Position numbers and translations under genes: made by a program | Assembly (NCBI RefSeq): GCF_000005505.3 | Contig: NC_016132.3 | Span: 10,850,001-10,914,000, forward strand | Direction: 5' to 3' | Origin: Brachypodium distachyon | Lineage: Eukaryota; Streptophyta; Magnoliopsida; Poales; Poaceae | DNA length: 64,000 bases | Notes under the pieces: model-generated | What the model was told of the DNA's origin: nothing | The model's database searches: none | Seen by the model: only the letters and a program-made list of their open reading frames with translations | Shown: piece by piece, positions 12,901 to 26,186 of the stretch | Layout: each line of letters begins with the position of its first letter | Numbering within the stretch: the first letter of the stretch is position 1

Positions 12901-15900
12901 GTAAAGAAACGACTTGGTGCTTACAAAGGTTGCTTTTTTAGAGCATTGAAATTTGTTTATTTTGTCCAGGGCACAGAACTCATTTTTCCATGAAAATTGA
13001 CAAGTAACTTTTTATGTTTCTAAGTTTTATTTCTCAAATTTACTGTCCATCCCGGGAGCACATGCTCTTGGGAGCTATTTTGCCTCTCTCAAGAAGAGGG
13101 GCTATGTTATTCGGTTTTGAGAGTTCGAGGGTGAGAAGCTACATATTCGCAACTGAGGTTAAAATTTGGGCCGGCATGAGTTGAGGGGTGTAAAATGGGC
13201 ATTTTAATACATAGCCGCAAGCCGCTCAAATATTTCTTGCAGAATTGCAGTAGATGATAAAATAGTGCAAAAATACTAAAATGATGCAAATAATCAGACA
13301 CAAAAATAGCTATAACATGAAAACCCTAGGCCTATGAATTACTGGATGCAGTACTGCAGACCTAAAAGAAGCTGCAACTTACCAAAAGTCCAAGAAGAGA
13401 ATTTCCTTCTTGCTGGACAATATATGACCTCAATAGGTTAGGGTCCTGGTTAAGAAAAAGTATAACAATGTCCGTCCTGCATTGGTCAAATAAAATGCAA
13501 AGGAAGTTAGAACAAAACAAGTTGCGTCAACAATGAGGGTTTGATTTAACAGATCTTGATAAGTACCCAGCCAAAACAATTTTTTTGTCTTCACTCTGTA
13601 ACACATCAGAAACGATTTCAAATACACCTTCACCTGAAAGATCCCTGAAAAAAATAGATAGTTAACTAATAATTTTCTACTAGGAAGTCCTACAGTTCAA
13701 CACAAAGTTCGCAGTAACTAATTTCAAACATCAGCTGCTTTGTCTTCAAATTTAATCCCCGATGACCTAATTACAAGATATGCTTTAGCAAATGTGAAGC
13801 TAAAATGATAGCAAGTAAAGCATGGAGCTGCCAGAGAGTTAATACAATGGCGCTACCACCTCAGGCACAGCAATGTGATACGCTCTATTTACAAAGAAGA
13901 TAACTTGAGACAGCTAATCCGCAGCAAAAATCTTGCTTAGCCGAGCGCCCAAGTAAAGAAGCCAATTATGCAGATTAACAGGTCAACCACCAGTTAGGCA
14001 GTTACAAGGACACATAAATGGTTGTCAATCTTTTGCAGCACTAGCCATTGTTAACTGGTGTGTTTGGATTGTTGCCAAAGAGCACCAAGCCAATTTTTTG
14101 GTCATGACAAAAAATTTGGTGTTTGTTTGGGTGGTTGCCAACTTTTTGCCATGCCAACTCTAGTTCATTTGTTTGGCCAAAGATGGCCAGCTCATGGCAA
14201 GCAAAACCTTGACCAATATTTTGGCAACCAAATTTTTGGTAGGACAATGCTGAGCTCAAACCAAACAGCCCCTTAATTTTCAGCCCCAATTGCAGATGCG
14301 GTGTGCTCCAAATGCATAAGCTAGCAAGGGCTGAGCGCAGAAACGGGTGTGCACTCTGCAGTGGCAGCGACACCTATTCGAGTGACAGCAGCTGCAATTT
14401 CAATTTTTACAGCAGAGGCGAAGCGAGCGGCACCATCCATGGGAGGCAATGCGAACAGCAGAGGTGACACGCTAACGCAGCAACGCCTCTGCAAGAGAGC
14501 TTGCAGACGGTAGCACCAATGGACGGAGGCTTTCCCTTAAGGTATGCAATAAGCATGTGCAGTGTGCTCTTTGAATACTAGAAGCTTATGGGCAGCCCAA
14601 ACAGGTACTAAGCTCCGTTTGATATTCACGTAACTATTCTCCGATAGGAGTTTCACACAGCAAGGCACACAATGAAAGAAGAGTTGTAGAACCAACAGGG
14701 CTTATATTTGCATAATCGACAAAGCATGAAGAAAAAACCCATGGACCATGGCTTTCTTGTTTTGCAAGACAAATAAATCCTAGCCAGAGGGCATAGGACC
14801 AAAAAAGAAACAAAGCAAACAAGTACATACCTAAACAGCCGTAGTTGTTGAACAAGAGGCAAACTCTTACTAAGAGTGCAAAACTCATGCAAGAACAGAA
14901 CCTGCAAACACCAGAAGCGTCATCAGCATTGTCAAGAGAGAAGACCAAAAACATTAGGTACGTCCAACTCAGCATTCCAGTCATTGCAACAGATATAAAT
15001 GCATGTAAAAGCAACCACCATCTAGATCACCTCAACCTGAGACAACATAAAATGGCATTGAGCATGAGGCCAACGTGTGCCCCAGAGCACATGTTAAACC
15101 ACAAAACTTTGCAGTGGGGCGTCTATCTGGACTCGTGTAATACTACGCAGGAGAACTCCAACATCCTACAGAAAAACAAACTGGTCTAGATAACTATCAA
15201 ATTTAATCATTACGCGCCATTACGCATCCAAATTCCCTCTGATGAAAACATCATGAGTTCATGACTGCATCAAATAACTCGCAACAACAGATTTTGGTAC
15301 TTAATCATCACGTGCAACAATGCCAAATTAGGTATTCCTCTGACTATTCAGTATAGGAATTGTATCTGTCAGCTACATTATTAAATTAACCAAACTTTGT
15401 GGCAATAGCAATGCTAAGGAATCGATAATAATGTTCATCCAGAAACAGTTCCACCAAGAGAAGGATATTTCAAAATATGTGGTGAAGCCATGTCTCACCA
15501 ATTCTCTTTTGGATTCCAAAGAAATATTTGGCGATCTCATCCTAGAGAATAATTCTTGGATAAAGCAAGCATCGTCCTTTAGCAAGGAAATAACCTGAGA
15601 CAGAGTATTAAGGTATAAGTGGCCAAAAAAGAATTTATGAGGACACCTTAACACTAGGTGAAGGCTGGAACACTAACAGCAGCGTTGTTCGTATGTATCA
15701 TTGTGTTAAGACTTGCAAGAGTGGCATCATCTAATATCCGTGGCAATACAACATCCTGCATATACCAAAAGGAGACCAATTTTCAAACATGCAAAAATAA
15801 AATATCAACAGGATTGAATCGTGAAAAAAATGTTACTGACCTTAAGATAGCCAATTCTATATGTTTGATGTATCTTTGAAACCACAGAAACATTTTTGAT

Positions 15901-18900
15901 AGGTATGGCCTGCGGAGGGAACAGAGCTTACAATAAATTACGTAGTATTTCTTTAGGAAAAGCTAGAGAATGCAAAGATCAGTATACCTCTTTAAAAACT
16001 ACATGATCCTTCAGAAAAATACGATGCTTTTGCACTTTAGCAACCTCTGGATCATCTACAAGTTAGAACTCACTAAAATTAGAAGGAAAAATTGAAACAG
16101 ACTCTGGGCTTTCAATTAAAACCATATCATACATAATTTCAAGATATGATAAAATTATGGGAGAAACAAGAGAAAATAAGAAACTGAAGGAGAAATCATA
16201 CATTCAAGGGCACCTATGATGTCAAGAATAAACTCGTCAGAGAAAATCTTATCAAAGATTGATGGACTGTTCAACAATACTGCAAAACAGAAATTACAGT
16301 GAACAGAAGATTAAAATATTCTACTGAGCATATTCTAATGCAGATATGTACTTACTGATTCCCCTGACAAGTTTGAAAATCATGTGAAGATCATCTAAAT
16401 TCTCTAAATCCTCGCACATCCTAAATATGTCCAGTAGCTTCGGGAAAAAATCACGCTGAAAGGATGACAATCTGTAAGTAGTCTAGTTAAGACTTTAATT
16501 ACTTTATGTTGAACAGGCATAATAAAATAAAAAATGAGGCCTCCGAATCATCATTTCTAAGCATCTCATACTAATCCCTTCTAAGTTTTCAATTCTAAAC
16601 AGTTTGATGCTGATGCTATTTACACCATGCCAACAAAAAATGAGGCAGCAATGAATATCAGCAATAAGGCAGCATGGATCAATTATTAAACAATCCTTAT
16701 TAGGACATATGAAGTGGCTAAGTAGGGAAAAGTCCAACCACCGTCATGGAGCTATCTGTAACATCAGATTAATCTCAAGTGACACCAACGCGAGATCATT
16801 CACATAAACGGTAACACTTCAATGAAATCACTACAAAGCCAAAATCGTTAAATTATGACGTTCATGGAGCTGAAAGGTAATATCATAAATTGCACTTTAG
16901 ATCAACATTGATTTTTTTTAAGGGAAGCTCAACAAAGTCATCTTGAGAAAACAAATCAGGAAAACACAACTCTCAAACAAACATTTGCGTACAATGAATT
17001 GAAAAATATCGAAAACACTTAACATTACGCAGACAAAATTAAGCTAGTTCATTAATCAAGAGATAAAATAGTCCCTCAGGATACTGGTACTATACCAGAA
17101 TCATATGCAGAACAAAAAATCATGTATAAAAACAACTATTCTGAAAGCACACCAGATGAATTTATTTCATCTTATGTCTCATCCAAGTCACTTTCCCAGT
17201 GGAAAATAACCTAAAAAGCAAATCGAGCAAATGCGAGCACGCAAATGATGAATGACTGCAACTACGTCAAAAGTGGCATCTAAACAAGTAAAACAGTATA
17301 GTAATAACGGTGCCACATGCCGCACAAGGAGGTCCCTTCAAAACAGTAGGTCCTATACAAAAAGATGTGGGTTCACTTTTTATTATTAGTAATGAGAAGG
17401 CAGCAGACTGATCCCTCTATGGGCTTTTATCAAGATGGAGCTTTCCTACCCTTAAAATTCTTCGAGAGGAGGAAGGATTAGCTTCGCTTTCATGACTAAA
17501 TGAAAAATTTGTTTCACAAGAAAATTGGCACAACAAGGTAATGGGAGTAAATAAATATGGTACATGTGACCATGGCACCATGCCACAAAGAAAGGTTAGA
17601 TGACTTACATCTTGTGTTATCAACTCAGCCACACGCATTTGATCTGTAATGCCACCCTCCAATATAGTCTGCAGATTTTGATCAGCGGTATTTTAGCAGT
17701 AAATAGATGTTTGGATTTTGTAGCATAGAGTACAAGTCATCCAAGTACTGTAAAGCATATGTCAAAGTTCCCTACTTGTAAGGATAGCACTCAAATTACT
17801 CTAAACCCGTTATTATTCTCGAACACACTCTAACCCCCATACAGTTCAGGCTTCACCACAGCACATGTGATACCTAAGGCCACCCGAAGGAAAAGAAATG
17901 GTGTGCAGCTTTAGAACCATTAAAAAGATGAACATGCCAAGGATAGTAGTTAACTAGTTAACATTATCAATAATGTCATTCAATGGGCAGGCAAATTGTC
18001 CTAATTTTGGAATATTTCATATGATACCATAGTTATGGAAAATATCAGTAATTACATCTGAAGATAAGGAAACAGAGCTTTGCCCTACACATTAGTGGAT
18101 GGCTGCCAGCACAACAAGCAAAGACTTGAAGGTTGCATACTGGATTCCTGATTTTCCACATGAATATTAATCAAAGATGAAACTTTAAAAACGTGATCAG
18201 ACAAAGCACAAACCTCACAAGACAAGAAACATATAGCACTAAACCAAAACAGAAGGGAATAAATAACAGTTGGAACTTAGCATGATAAATAAACCTAATA
18301 AGAATTAACTTTATACAAGAAAAGTATAAAAATAAGCCATACCTTTAAAATCAAAGGAAGATTGGATAAATCAACAGGTGGAAGTTCCCTCAGCTCACCA
18401 TTAACAGAGCGGAAGGACTCGTCTGCAGACGAATCCACAATTAGATACAACAGTGCAACGGGGACACTTCTAGGGCACCAGGTGCACGGCTACGCAGAAA
18501 GGTATGCCAAAGCAACTTAATGCATGCCTTTTATCAGCAAGGGTAAGGCACTGAGTGCACTTCAGAGTATAATAGAGGGTAAAACAGAAGTTCGAGAAGA
18601 AACCAAGGAACACAAAACATCCATTGATAAATGAGGCCCCACAGGACAGTGGGAGCGCTCTAACTCTTGAGCTTTCATGGATTCTCAGTGGTCACTTCAG
18701 GAGTTATAAGTGGAGAGCTGTAATTCTATCATCAACTTTACCCCAAGAAAATGGCAAGGTGATGTTTGCTTTTTTGGCAGATTCTCATGTGTAATAGCCA
18801 CAAACAGGGAACAGAATAAAATTGATCCAACCGAGATGTGTATGGGGGCTTGCCACCAAACCGAATCAATCCTTTCCAATATTTGCACTTGATGCTTCTC

Positions 18901-21900
18901 GAGCACATGTTTTGTTTGGCGTGAACGCCAGGAAAATTAAGGACATGGTATCTCAAGTGTATTTGCCATCTTTGACAGCAATGAAAGTTCATTACAACAT
19001 GATGTGCTCTTAAAATTTATGAATACAAACAATACGACTCTGATATTGAACCACATTTTAGGGTTTTTGATCGCAACTCCTTCGAATGTATTTAATGATA
19101 GCAAAGCCAGTAATAATTTTAACTGTGAAACTAATATTGCAAACCGAGCCTGGCGGCTGGTTACTAATTCTACTAAGATAGTGCCTGATTTAGATTCTGA
19201 TAATGATAAAGCCACTGATCATAACATAACACCAAGCAGCAATGGTTGATTTGGCTAGAATTTAAGCAGTGTAACACGTATTTAGCAAAATGGGATCTAC
19301 CATGTGAATGCAATACTCTAGAGGCTTCTAGATGTTCCGACGCTGGACGAGGACCAACTTCAAGAGCTGCAGAGCATAATTAAAGTAAGACAAAGTAGGA
19401 TGATATGAACAGCAGCAGGCTTTAAGCAACTCACCACCAAGGTTATTGAACTGAAGGTTCCTCTGTATATCACAGATGTTATCCCTGCAGATAACCACCA
19501 AGCATACAAAATAAGACATCAGTGAGTAATAATTGAAGAAAATCGGTAGATACAGCGTGGTTCCTTCTCTTGAACTACCATATGTAGGAGCACCCTGCAG
19601 CTTCCTGAAAACTCAGTGCTAATTCTGTTGCTGCTTCTGGATCCCTCCATGAGATGATTGTTTCTAATGAAGAAAATAGGTATAGTAAGTTATGTGATGA
19701 ATAGAAATGCTTAGCTAAATACAGATAAGTAGAGTACAGTAGCTCACCTTCTTGCTTTCTGTAGATATCTTCAGACGTAATGTTGTGAACGAGCAGTGTT
19801 TCATTATCCTCCTCATCCAAAACAGTCAGACCAAGTTCTTTTGAACCCTGAATCAACCCACGATTGACTCAGTTAAGATCCAACAATGGTACTACCACAA
19901 ATTGGAATTGATGACACATCAACAGAATATAGCAGGACTGTGCATCTAGTTTATGCTAACTACCTCCGTTTCTGTTTGTAGGTCCTGCACGTACCCCTAG
20001 GTCGACAATTTAACTCATGTAACATAAATTTGAAATCACAAAGATGTTCTATTTTCTAAAGATATAACTATTGTGAGTTCAAACTTATGTAACATGAGTT
20101 AAATCGTCGACCTACGGGTACGTGCAGGACCTATAAACCGAACAGGAGGTAGTAACAATTACTTGTATATTTTAATAATACATTGGCAAGATATTTTAGA
20201 TTTAAGTAGATTAGATAACTATGCACACACCCAATTTGTTATGCCAGCCCACATGGCTCATCAGTGGCTGTTAGTTTATTTGAACAGTTCAAATGGGATT
20301 GGTCACCATATAAATCCAAGTAGGGAAAACTAGCAGCTCTGGATTAACCCTTTGGGGAAAGCAAGGACTAAAGCCCAAGATGCTAAGGTATGTGTGATTT
20401 CTCATGCATAAGGTTCCACTAAATAACACACATATGTAGGCCAAAAGAATACATTTTTGCTAGTGGGCCTATGTACCATTTGGACCCAAACGAAGCAAAG
20501 CGATCAACAGAATGTGTCGTTAAAATAAGACGTGAGAAAACACTACTACTAGTCCAGACTCCAGAGAATTCAGAATTGTTCATCATGGCACGAGGGAACA
20601 ACATAAACATTCTCCCCAGAATAGACAACAGTTAGAGAAAATAAACAGCTGGCAAAGCGTAAAATTTAACTTATTAGAACCTTACAAAAGAAATAAATGA
20701 AAGATATCATCCATGTTGATGCATACCTCAATGTAGTCAATAGCAACATGCCCTGTTCCCTGATCATCCCATTTCCCTCCATCCCTCAAACGGTACACTT
20801 TCACACGCTGGAACAATTACCAGATGTAGATACCATTATTTACACAATGTACAATAATATACACAGACAGAAATGAGATGCATAAACTTCCTTAATAGAT
20901 ATGTCCGCACAAATTGAACTTATATAATAGATAAGTGCAGACTGGAACTTGGTTAAAGTGGCTTAGTACAAAGAAATTGCTCTACATGAGAAAAAGCATA
21001 CAACCATACATCAAAATAGGACGCTCTCTTGACAATGGCCTGGTACCAGTTTATGGTATGCTACTCCAAGGAACAGGTAAGTTAGTTTTTTTATTGAATC
21101 ACAGTATTCGGTCTGGAATCCTTATGAACTTCAATATTTGTGCCCAAAACACTTAGCAAGTTGCGGACTTTTGGTTTGGCAGTGCTGCTAAAAATCAGAT
21201 CATCAAAAGTTGAGCGTCCAAAACTTGGTTGCCATTGAATTTGAGCACAAGTTATTCATGTTCTAGACCTTATTATGTACAATGATGGACAAACCATGGC
21301 CATCAATGTTTGCTAACAAGTGAAAACTGCAAATCTTGCTTGTCAGTGAGCCACATAAATTCAAGCCATAAAATCTGGTTTAAGAATAAATGACAGCCAA
21401 ACCACTACCTATAGAGACATGTGTTCCTTTTCCTCACCCAGTTTCTATGCAAAGCTACGTGCGCCAAAAAATTCAAAGCACAATGCATCCTTATCCCATT
21501 AGGCCCTGTTCGTTTGCAAGATTCCCTGCAGGGATTGAGAGGGATTTGAGGGAAGATGAACTAAAATTGAAGAGTTCCCCGTTGATCCTGGCCGGGGTGG
21601 GCACAACCGAACTGGCCCTTAGTTGATTAGATCTACTTGTCAATTAACAGCCAGTCTAGTTCTTTTGGGCTGTTGCTATGTATCAATTTACGCAATGAAT
21701 AAGCTGTTAGATCATTTTATCCTTGCAACCCATCATACTGTTACTGACTGAATAAACCGATCCTGGTTTGTTGCACAGCAAGTGAGCAGCAGAACTGTAG
21801 CACACAGTTATCATCATCATCGTTTGAATGGCAGAATAAGTACTATAAGATGTTTGGACAGTGCTCTCAGCAGACGTCCAAGGAGCGTCATAACTCAAAG

Positions 21901-24474
21901 TTCTCTATTCTCTTTCACAGAAGAGGCTGGCACATTAGGTAAACCAAGGACCCATTTTTCAGCCAGCTGCTCAAAAGCTTGACAGGAACACAGAAAGTAC
22001 TTGTGCCAGCATAGGGCTAGCTCTACAAACACAGCATACCCTTGGTCAGTTTTATTCCACAAAGATAGTAAAGTAAATTTGTAATTTCATTTAACAACAC
22101 ATGCATCAAGTGGCAAAGGATCTCTGGTGGAAATATGTCTTGAAGCAATTAAAATGTTCAGCCATCAGTTGCCACACCATGGCTGGGAATGGTTGGATAA
22201 TCTCCCGAGCACACCTTCGGTATGGTTCTATCTCACAACTTGCACAATCTCTTTTATTGCATGCTACAGAGAAGGATATTATGCTTCGTGACTACTTGGC
22301 ACTAAAGAATGGCAGTTGTATGTGCTTTTTTTTCATCCTCTAAAGCATTAATGCTCTAAAGTCGGCCCAGTCAGATCAAAGATAAAGATTGTCTCCGATG
22401 CAGATTACTCGTCTAAGTTTAGTGCTTACAGGCTTAGATAGACAATGTCACCAGACAAATATGCACAGAACCTATTGACAGATGGGTTTGAAAGAACAAA
22501 TGTATGCTAGAACCCTAGCACACAAGCCTTAGTGAATCTGAATTGTGTGCTTCTAGTCCTCCTAATAGTCTAATACCCTGGAAAACCAGTGGGTATATGA
22601 TTTTCAATTGTCAATTTAACAGGGACTGTTGGAGCGCAATTGCCATGACATGTAAATGAAAAACTAGGTTTTAAAGCTTGCCCGTAGCAAAACCTAAAGC
22701 AGTAATAAGTCGAGTTTTTTTTTCTATGAATAGGTTACCCGATGATGCTGGCATAGTCTCGGGCATATTTATCTTCAAAGGACAAATGCATGTCTGAAAA
22801 GGTGAGCAAAATAAATTTATGTGGAAGAAGCATCTTATTGTATATTTTGTACTTGTACAGTTTGACATTAAAAAAAATATCAGTCGAGCTCCCTACTACC
22901 ATTCCCCATCAGACAAAAGGAATGTACTATGGGCCAAAGTAGCATAAAAAGCAGGAGATACCTGTTGGGCAGAAGATACATGATTGTATTGTGCAGTTGC
23001 ATGCACTGACATCGTGATATGATATGACAGTTACTATTTAGTATTACTGTTAGTGTGATTAGACGGATTGCTAGTATTATGTGCAGGTATTTGAGTGCAA
23101 CATGTCTCAAAGTTAAGATAGTTCTATTAAAAATGGTCAAGATTATTTTGGAGATATCCATCAAAAGGCTCTTTTGTTGAGAAAAATCAATCTGATCCAG
23201 GAATATGATTGGACATAACCACAATGACCGGTCAGTTACCTCTGAGATTCCAAATGATTGGTGTGCTTGCTTAGGTTCTAGTAGGTGGTAAATAATACAG
23301 CATAGGGAATGAGAAAGCATGCAGACTGTTACCTCCGATTGCATATGAACAATGATGCTCCTCAAAACTGACATACGTATGTTTAGAGTTTAGACCCCCT
23401 TAAATAAATGCTTAGTAAATAAGTGATAAATTAAAGGTACGTACTACCACGGGATCACATGCACGTTAGCTCACTGGAGCGACGGCTCATCCCCCATCAC
23501 GCGAGCATAAGACAAAAGCAAAGGGCATGCATGCATCCCTGGAAAAAAATACAGCAAGAGTGATACCAAATCTAAGGGTCCGTGACACGTCTCGCCACAA
23601 GACCAGAGAGCTGTCGACCTGTCGTACACCCCATATATTTCCCATGAATTAAATACGAGTCTCCAAGACCTCAATAAAGACACATTTGAACAGAACCCTC
23701 ATATCCCATGCAAGTTGCACGTAAGGTCAGTACAAAACTAGTCATGGCTAAGCACAGTAGCAGACTATGTGTGGCTTTGTTTTCACTCCCAGATATGAAC
23801 AGAGAATAATAACTATGTGTCGCTTTGACTTCAGCCTCATACAAACAGGAAAGAACGAAGAAACCTTTTTATTAAATAATCAAATTATTTATGCTGGAAA
23901 GTAATTATTACATGAATTTCATAAGGCCCAAACTCCTCACTTAGCAGCATACAGTTCACTGGCAGAACTTAAGGCCGAGTAGCTCTATAGTAAAGCATAT
24001 GTAGTTAGTTCAGCAGACAAAACATGGAGCCTTCATTCCCTTCTTTACCAGAGCGACATCCCATAAGCGTCTGACAAAATATAAGTTATGCCCAATCAGC
24101 CAATCTCTCGATAAAACACAGAACTGGCCGATGCTAAAGTATCAACTGGGATCTAGGGCATGTTGGGCTTCCAGGAACTTCCCACCCCTTATATCCCCAT
24201 GACGTATTCGAGCAGCTTCCTCCAGAATCCGCTGCGCCCTATAGCAGCGGAGAGTCAATCGGAACACGCAACCGTGGCCGCCCAGGCTAGGCTAAGAACG
24301 AGCCCCGCAAGTGGATCTATCTACCAATCTAGTTCACCAACAATAGAAGCTTCCAGAACCCTACAGAGCAACCAAGAAGTGCGGAGCCCTCACCTGCATG
24401 CTGCTGCTGTGCGCCGCCGCAGCCGCCGCAGCATCTCCCCCGGCCTCCGCCTCCCTGTGCTCCAGCTCCCCCAT
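6939..24474 (-). CDS. PP4R3: Protein phosphatase 4 regulatory subunit 3 (PP4R3/SMEK)
   Basis: Non-catalytic subunit that targets protein phosphatase 4 to nuclear substrates, in DNA repair, miRNA processing and growth control in plants. Coding exons in transcript order: 24474-24394, 20807-20727, 19847-19748, 19663-19579, 19484-19435, 19366-19301, 18422-18343, 17668-17609, 16455-16356, 16279-16202, 16055-15988, 15909-15841, 15755-15678, 15594-15499, 14901-14831, 13644-13567, 13476-13383, 9919-9821, 9457-9243, 9162-9048, 8595-8464, 8379-8272, 7896-7787, 7669-7571, 7398-6939. All use GT-AG, phases agree, and the sum is 890 codons plus TGA. Residues about 28-130 form the EVH1/PH-like domain (RVKVYRLRDGGKWDDQGTGH, SFQEAAGCSYIW). 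About 175-360 is the SMK-1 domain, followed by armadillo-like helices to about 670. The tail is acidic (DYADDDDEDF) with a basic RKRQK stretch, probably an NLS. The start ATG precedes an alanine-rich leader and was chosen from the splice frame. Introns 1 (3.6 kb) and 17 (3.5 kb) hold transposons. Confidence 0.94.
10498..11049 (+). mobile_element. Helitron-like non-autonomous element, copy B (PP4R3 intron 17)
   Basis: It begins TCCTATATACC after an A and ends ATCATCTAG before a T, matching Helitron rules (5' TC, 3' CTRR, insertion between A and T). The sequence GCAACAACATGCAGGG just before the end is the decayed form of the hairpin seen at 3184-3199. Inside are two 56-bp direct repeats, 10543-10598 and 10616-10671, differing at only a few bases. 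No Rep or helicase coding sequence is present, so it would move only in trans. Confidence 0.6.
11591..12114. repeat. Tandem duplication, about 264-bp unit
   Basis: The sequence starting GTTGCGACATTGACAGT at 11591 recurs at 11855, and similarity holds through each unit to ATAAGATGGGAT. The copies differ at scattered sites. The unit contains one arm of the fold-back element listed at 11924-12531 plus about 70 bp of flank. It lies wholly inside PP4R3 intron 17. Confidence 0.85.
11924..12531. mobile_element. Fold-back transposon with about 190-bp inverted arms
   Basis: The left arm 11924-12114 (CGAACCCTTATTTTTGAAC to AAATAAGATGGG) reappears inverted at 12347-12531 (CCCATCTTATTTC to AAGTAAGGGTTCCG). 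A spacer of about 230 bp lies between and no transposase is present. An extra direct copy of the left arm lies at 11661-11848. Long inverted arms of this sort suit a Mutator-like or fold-back MITE, but I could not define a target duplication, so the superfamily is open. Confidence 0.7.
14054..14272. mobile_element. Tourist-like MITE (PP4R3 intron 15)
   Basis: TTA flanks both ends (14051-14053 and 14273-14275). The ends are related inverted repeats: TGTGTTTGGATTG on the left and CAAACCAAACAGCCCC on the right. The interior has several short palindromes of the type TTTTTGG. TTA duplications indicate the PIF/Harbinger superfamily. The terminal repeats are imperfect, so confidence is moderate. Confidence 0.55.
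19963..20149. mobile_element. Stowaway-like MITE (PP4R3 intron 2)
   Basis: Inverted ends CCTCCGTTTCTGTTTGTAGG and CCTATAAACCGAACAGGAGG are flanked by TA on both sides (19961-19962, 20150-20151). An inner inverted pair, GGTCCTGCACGTACCC / GGGTACGTGCAGGACC, extends the stem to more than 35 bp. It is non-coding. Confidence 0.75.
21502..21618. mobile_element. Tourist-like MITE (PP4R3 intron 1)
   Basis: A 117-bp element begins GGCCCTGTTCGTTTG and ends CAACCGAACTGGCCC, with TTA direct repeats on each side (21499-21501, 21619-21621). The ends and the target duplication match small PIF/Harbinger MITEs common in grasses. It has no coding content. Confidence 0.75.
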
Positions 24475-25721
24475 CGCGCTGCGGTGACCGCCGCCGCCGC
24501 CTTCCAGAGCCGCCCTAGAGATAGCGGGAGCCTCTCTGCCGCCTAGGGGAAAGAGCCTCTCTTGCCGCCGGGGCGCTCCGTCAGTGGGTCGAGGACGCGG
24601 GCTGCGAAACCCTAACCACCATCGACGAGCTCCCCCGCGGCCCCTCTCCGCCCTCGCTTCTCGCGGCCTTGGCTCGCCTTTCCCCTTTTGCCCCCTCTCG
24701 TTTTCGCGAATATTTCGTGTTCGTCTGTTTACCGACTCCCGCAGTGGAGAAAGGAATTTGAGGGATTGGCACGCGTTGGATATGTCATTAAGGTTTTCTT
24801 CTTTCTTTCTTTCTTTCCTTCTTGTTTGTAACTTTGTCAGTATTACTGTTTCGAGGAAACTGCACGAATGGTAAAAATGGGAGATTTTTTTAGCGCATGT
24901 GCTAAACCCAAGGAAAAAAAAACGTAGTGCCATGGACAGCATACAAGTAAAGATGTAAACCATGTCGAAAAGACAAGGTAAAGATTTTGGATCGGTGTCA
25001 AACTCACACCGGGAAGGAGAAATCAGGGTGAATCATGGAACGCGAGAGTCAGAGATCATCAGGCGCAGATCCGCTTGGGTGGAGGCAAGAGACGGCGGGT
25101 GGTAGAGTACGCGATGTGCTGCAGGACATCAGAGGTCGAGTGGGGACCGAAGTCAAGAAACAGTGGTGGAATCTGGCTCAACGATGACCTCGATGCGAAG
25201 TGGTGCCCGGGGGGGGTGGGGGGGGTGGCGGCAGGAGGTGGAGCGGCAGCGAGAGGCATAGTGGTGATGGGCGACGGTAGGAGGCGGAGAGACGGGAGGT
25301 GGAGTGCTGTCGGAGGTAGAGTGGTGGTAGGGCGGCGCAAAACGCTGCTTCCACTGTCGCCTACCATCATTGTGCGGGAGAGAGGGTTGGGGGATTCGAA
25401 GGATGGGGGAGTCTATTCGGGGAAGGAGGTGGGAAATGGGAAGGGTTTCCTAGTTATATACCATATGGAAAGTTTGTTGTAATATTGATGAACTCTGCGG
25501 GCAGTGGTTGAATGGGCATCGGCAGGATGTGTCAGAAGCCGAGGAAGCCTCCCGTTTGATGCTTTTCCACCAATGGTAATTCGGGTGAGCTGCAGGATGG
25601 AGCTGATTTAAGCTTTTGATTTGTAATACACCAAGGCAAAAGTGGTCCCAAACTGGGCCTAAGCTCGGATGCTTGAGAGTCACTTGACTCACAAAATGCA
25701 GAGACGCCTGTCGAGGTTGGT
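24475..25721. other. PP4R3 5' UTR and upstream; CTTT and G-run tracts
   Basis: The bases just above 24474 are GC-rich and should hold the PP4R3 leader and core promoter, read on the minus strand; no clear TATA box is seen. A CTTT/TTTC microsatellite lies at about 24795-24825. At 25207-25245 the plus strand has two long G runs followed by shorter ones. A 135-residue frame across 25075-25482 has the biased composition of purine-rich DNA and is not called as a gene. Confidence 0.45.
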
Positions 25722-26186
25722 TGTCGGCAATGATCATTGTTATGCACTTTGTATTTTAGGGGAGTGACGTGTGTGTTGCTGATTCCTTCAGCTAATAAGG
25801 ACGCAAGAGGCACGATTTACCCAGGTTCGAGGCCCTCGTGGAGGTAATACCCCTACTCCTGCTTGTCTGAGCTGGTATTGACGGAAGATTACAATATTGC
25901 CGGAAGGCTATGGTGCTCAGATTGGATCTGGCGTGATGTGTATAAGAAGTGGCTTGTATGTGTCTAGATGGCTCCTCCTTGGTGCCCCTCCTAGTCCTTT
26001 ATATAGGAGGCCAGGTCTCAGGTGCAGAGTCCGGGTAGGTTACAAGTTGAGAGGATTTCCTTATCTTGCGCAGCACTCCAAAGTTCTTGGGCTTCATGAA
26101 CCGTAGTGGTCATGGGCCTCCAGTTGGGCCGCACAAGGTTTGCCAACTGCGGGAACCTGATAGGTCATACCACGTTGACGCCTACA
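25722..26186. mobile_element. LTR fragment, second copy of the 3535-5371 family
   Basis: It starts TGTCGGCAATGATC and ends near GACGCCTACA. It shares with the copy at 3535 the blocks around TTTACCCAGGTTCG, GGTAATACC, ATTACAA...GGCTATGGTG, and a late block around GGTCATACCACGT. It is uninterrupted, so it shows what the other copy looked like before the copia LTR entered at ATTAC. No flanking duplication was found, so its ends may be truncated. Confidence 0.65.

Noticed and set aside
25075..25482. A 135-residue frame rich in Gly and Arg
   Set aside because: Composition follows purine-rich DNA, no domain, no splice context, and an opposing frame is equally open.
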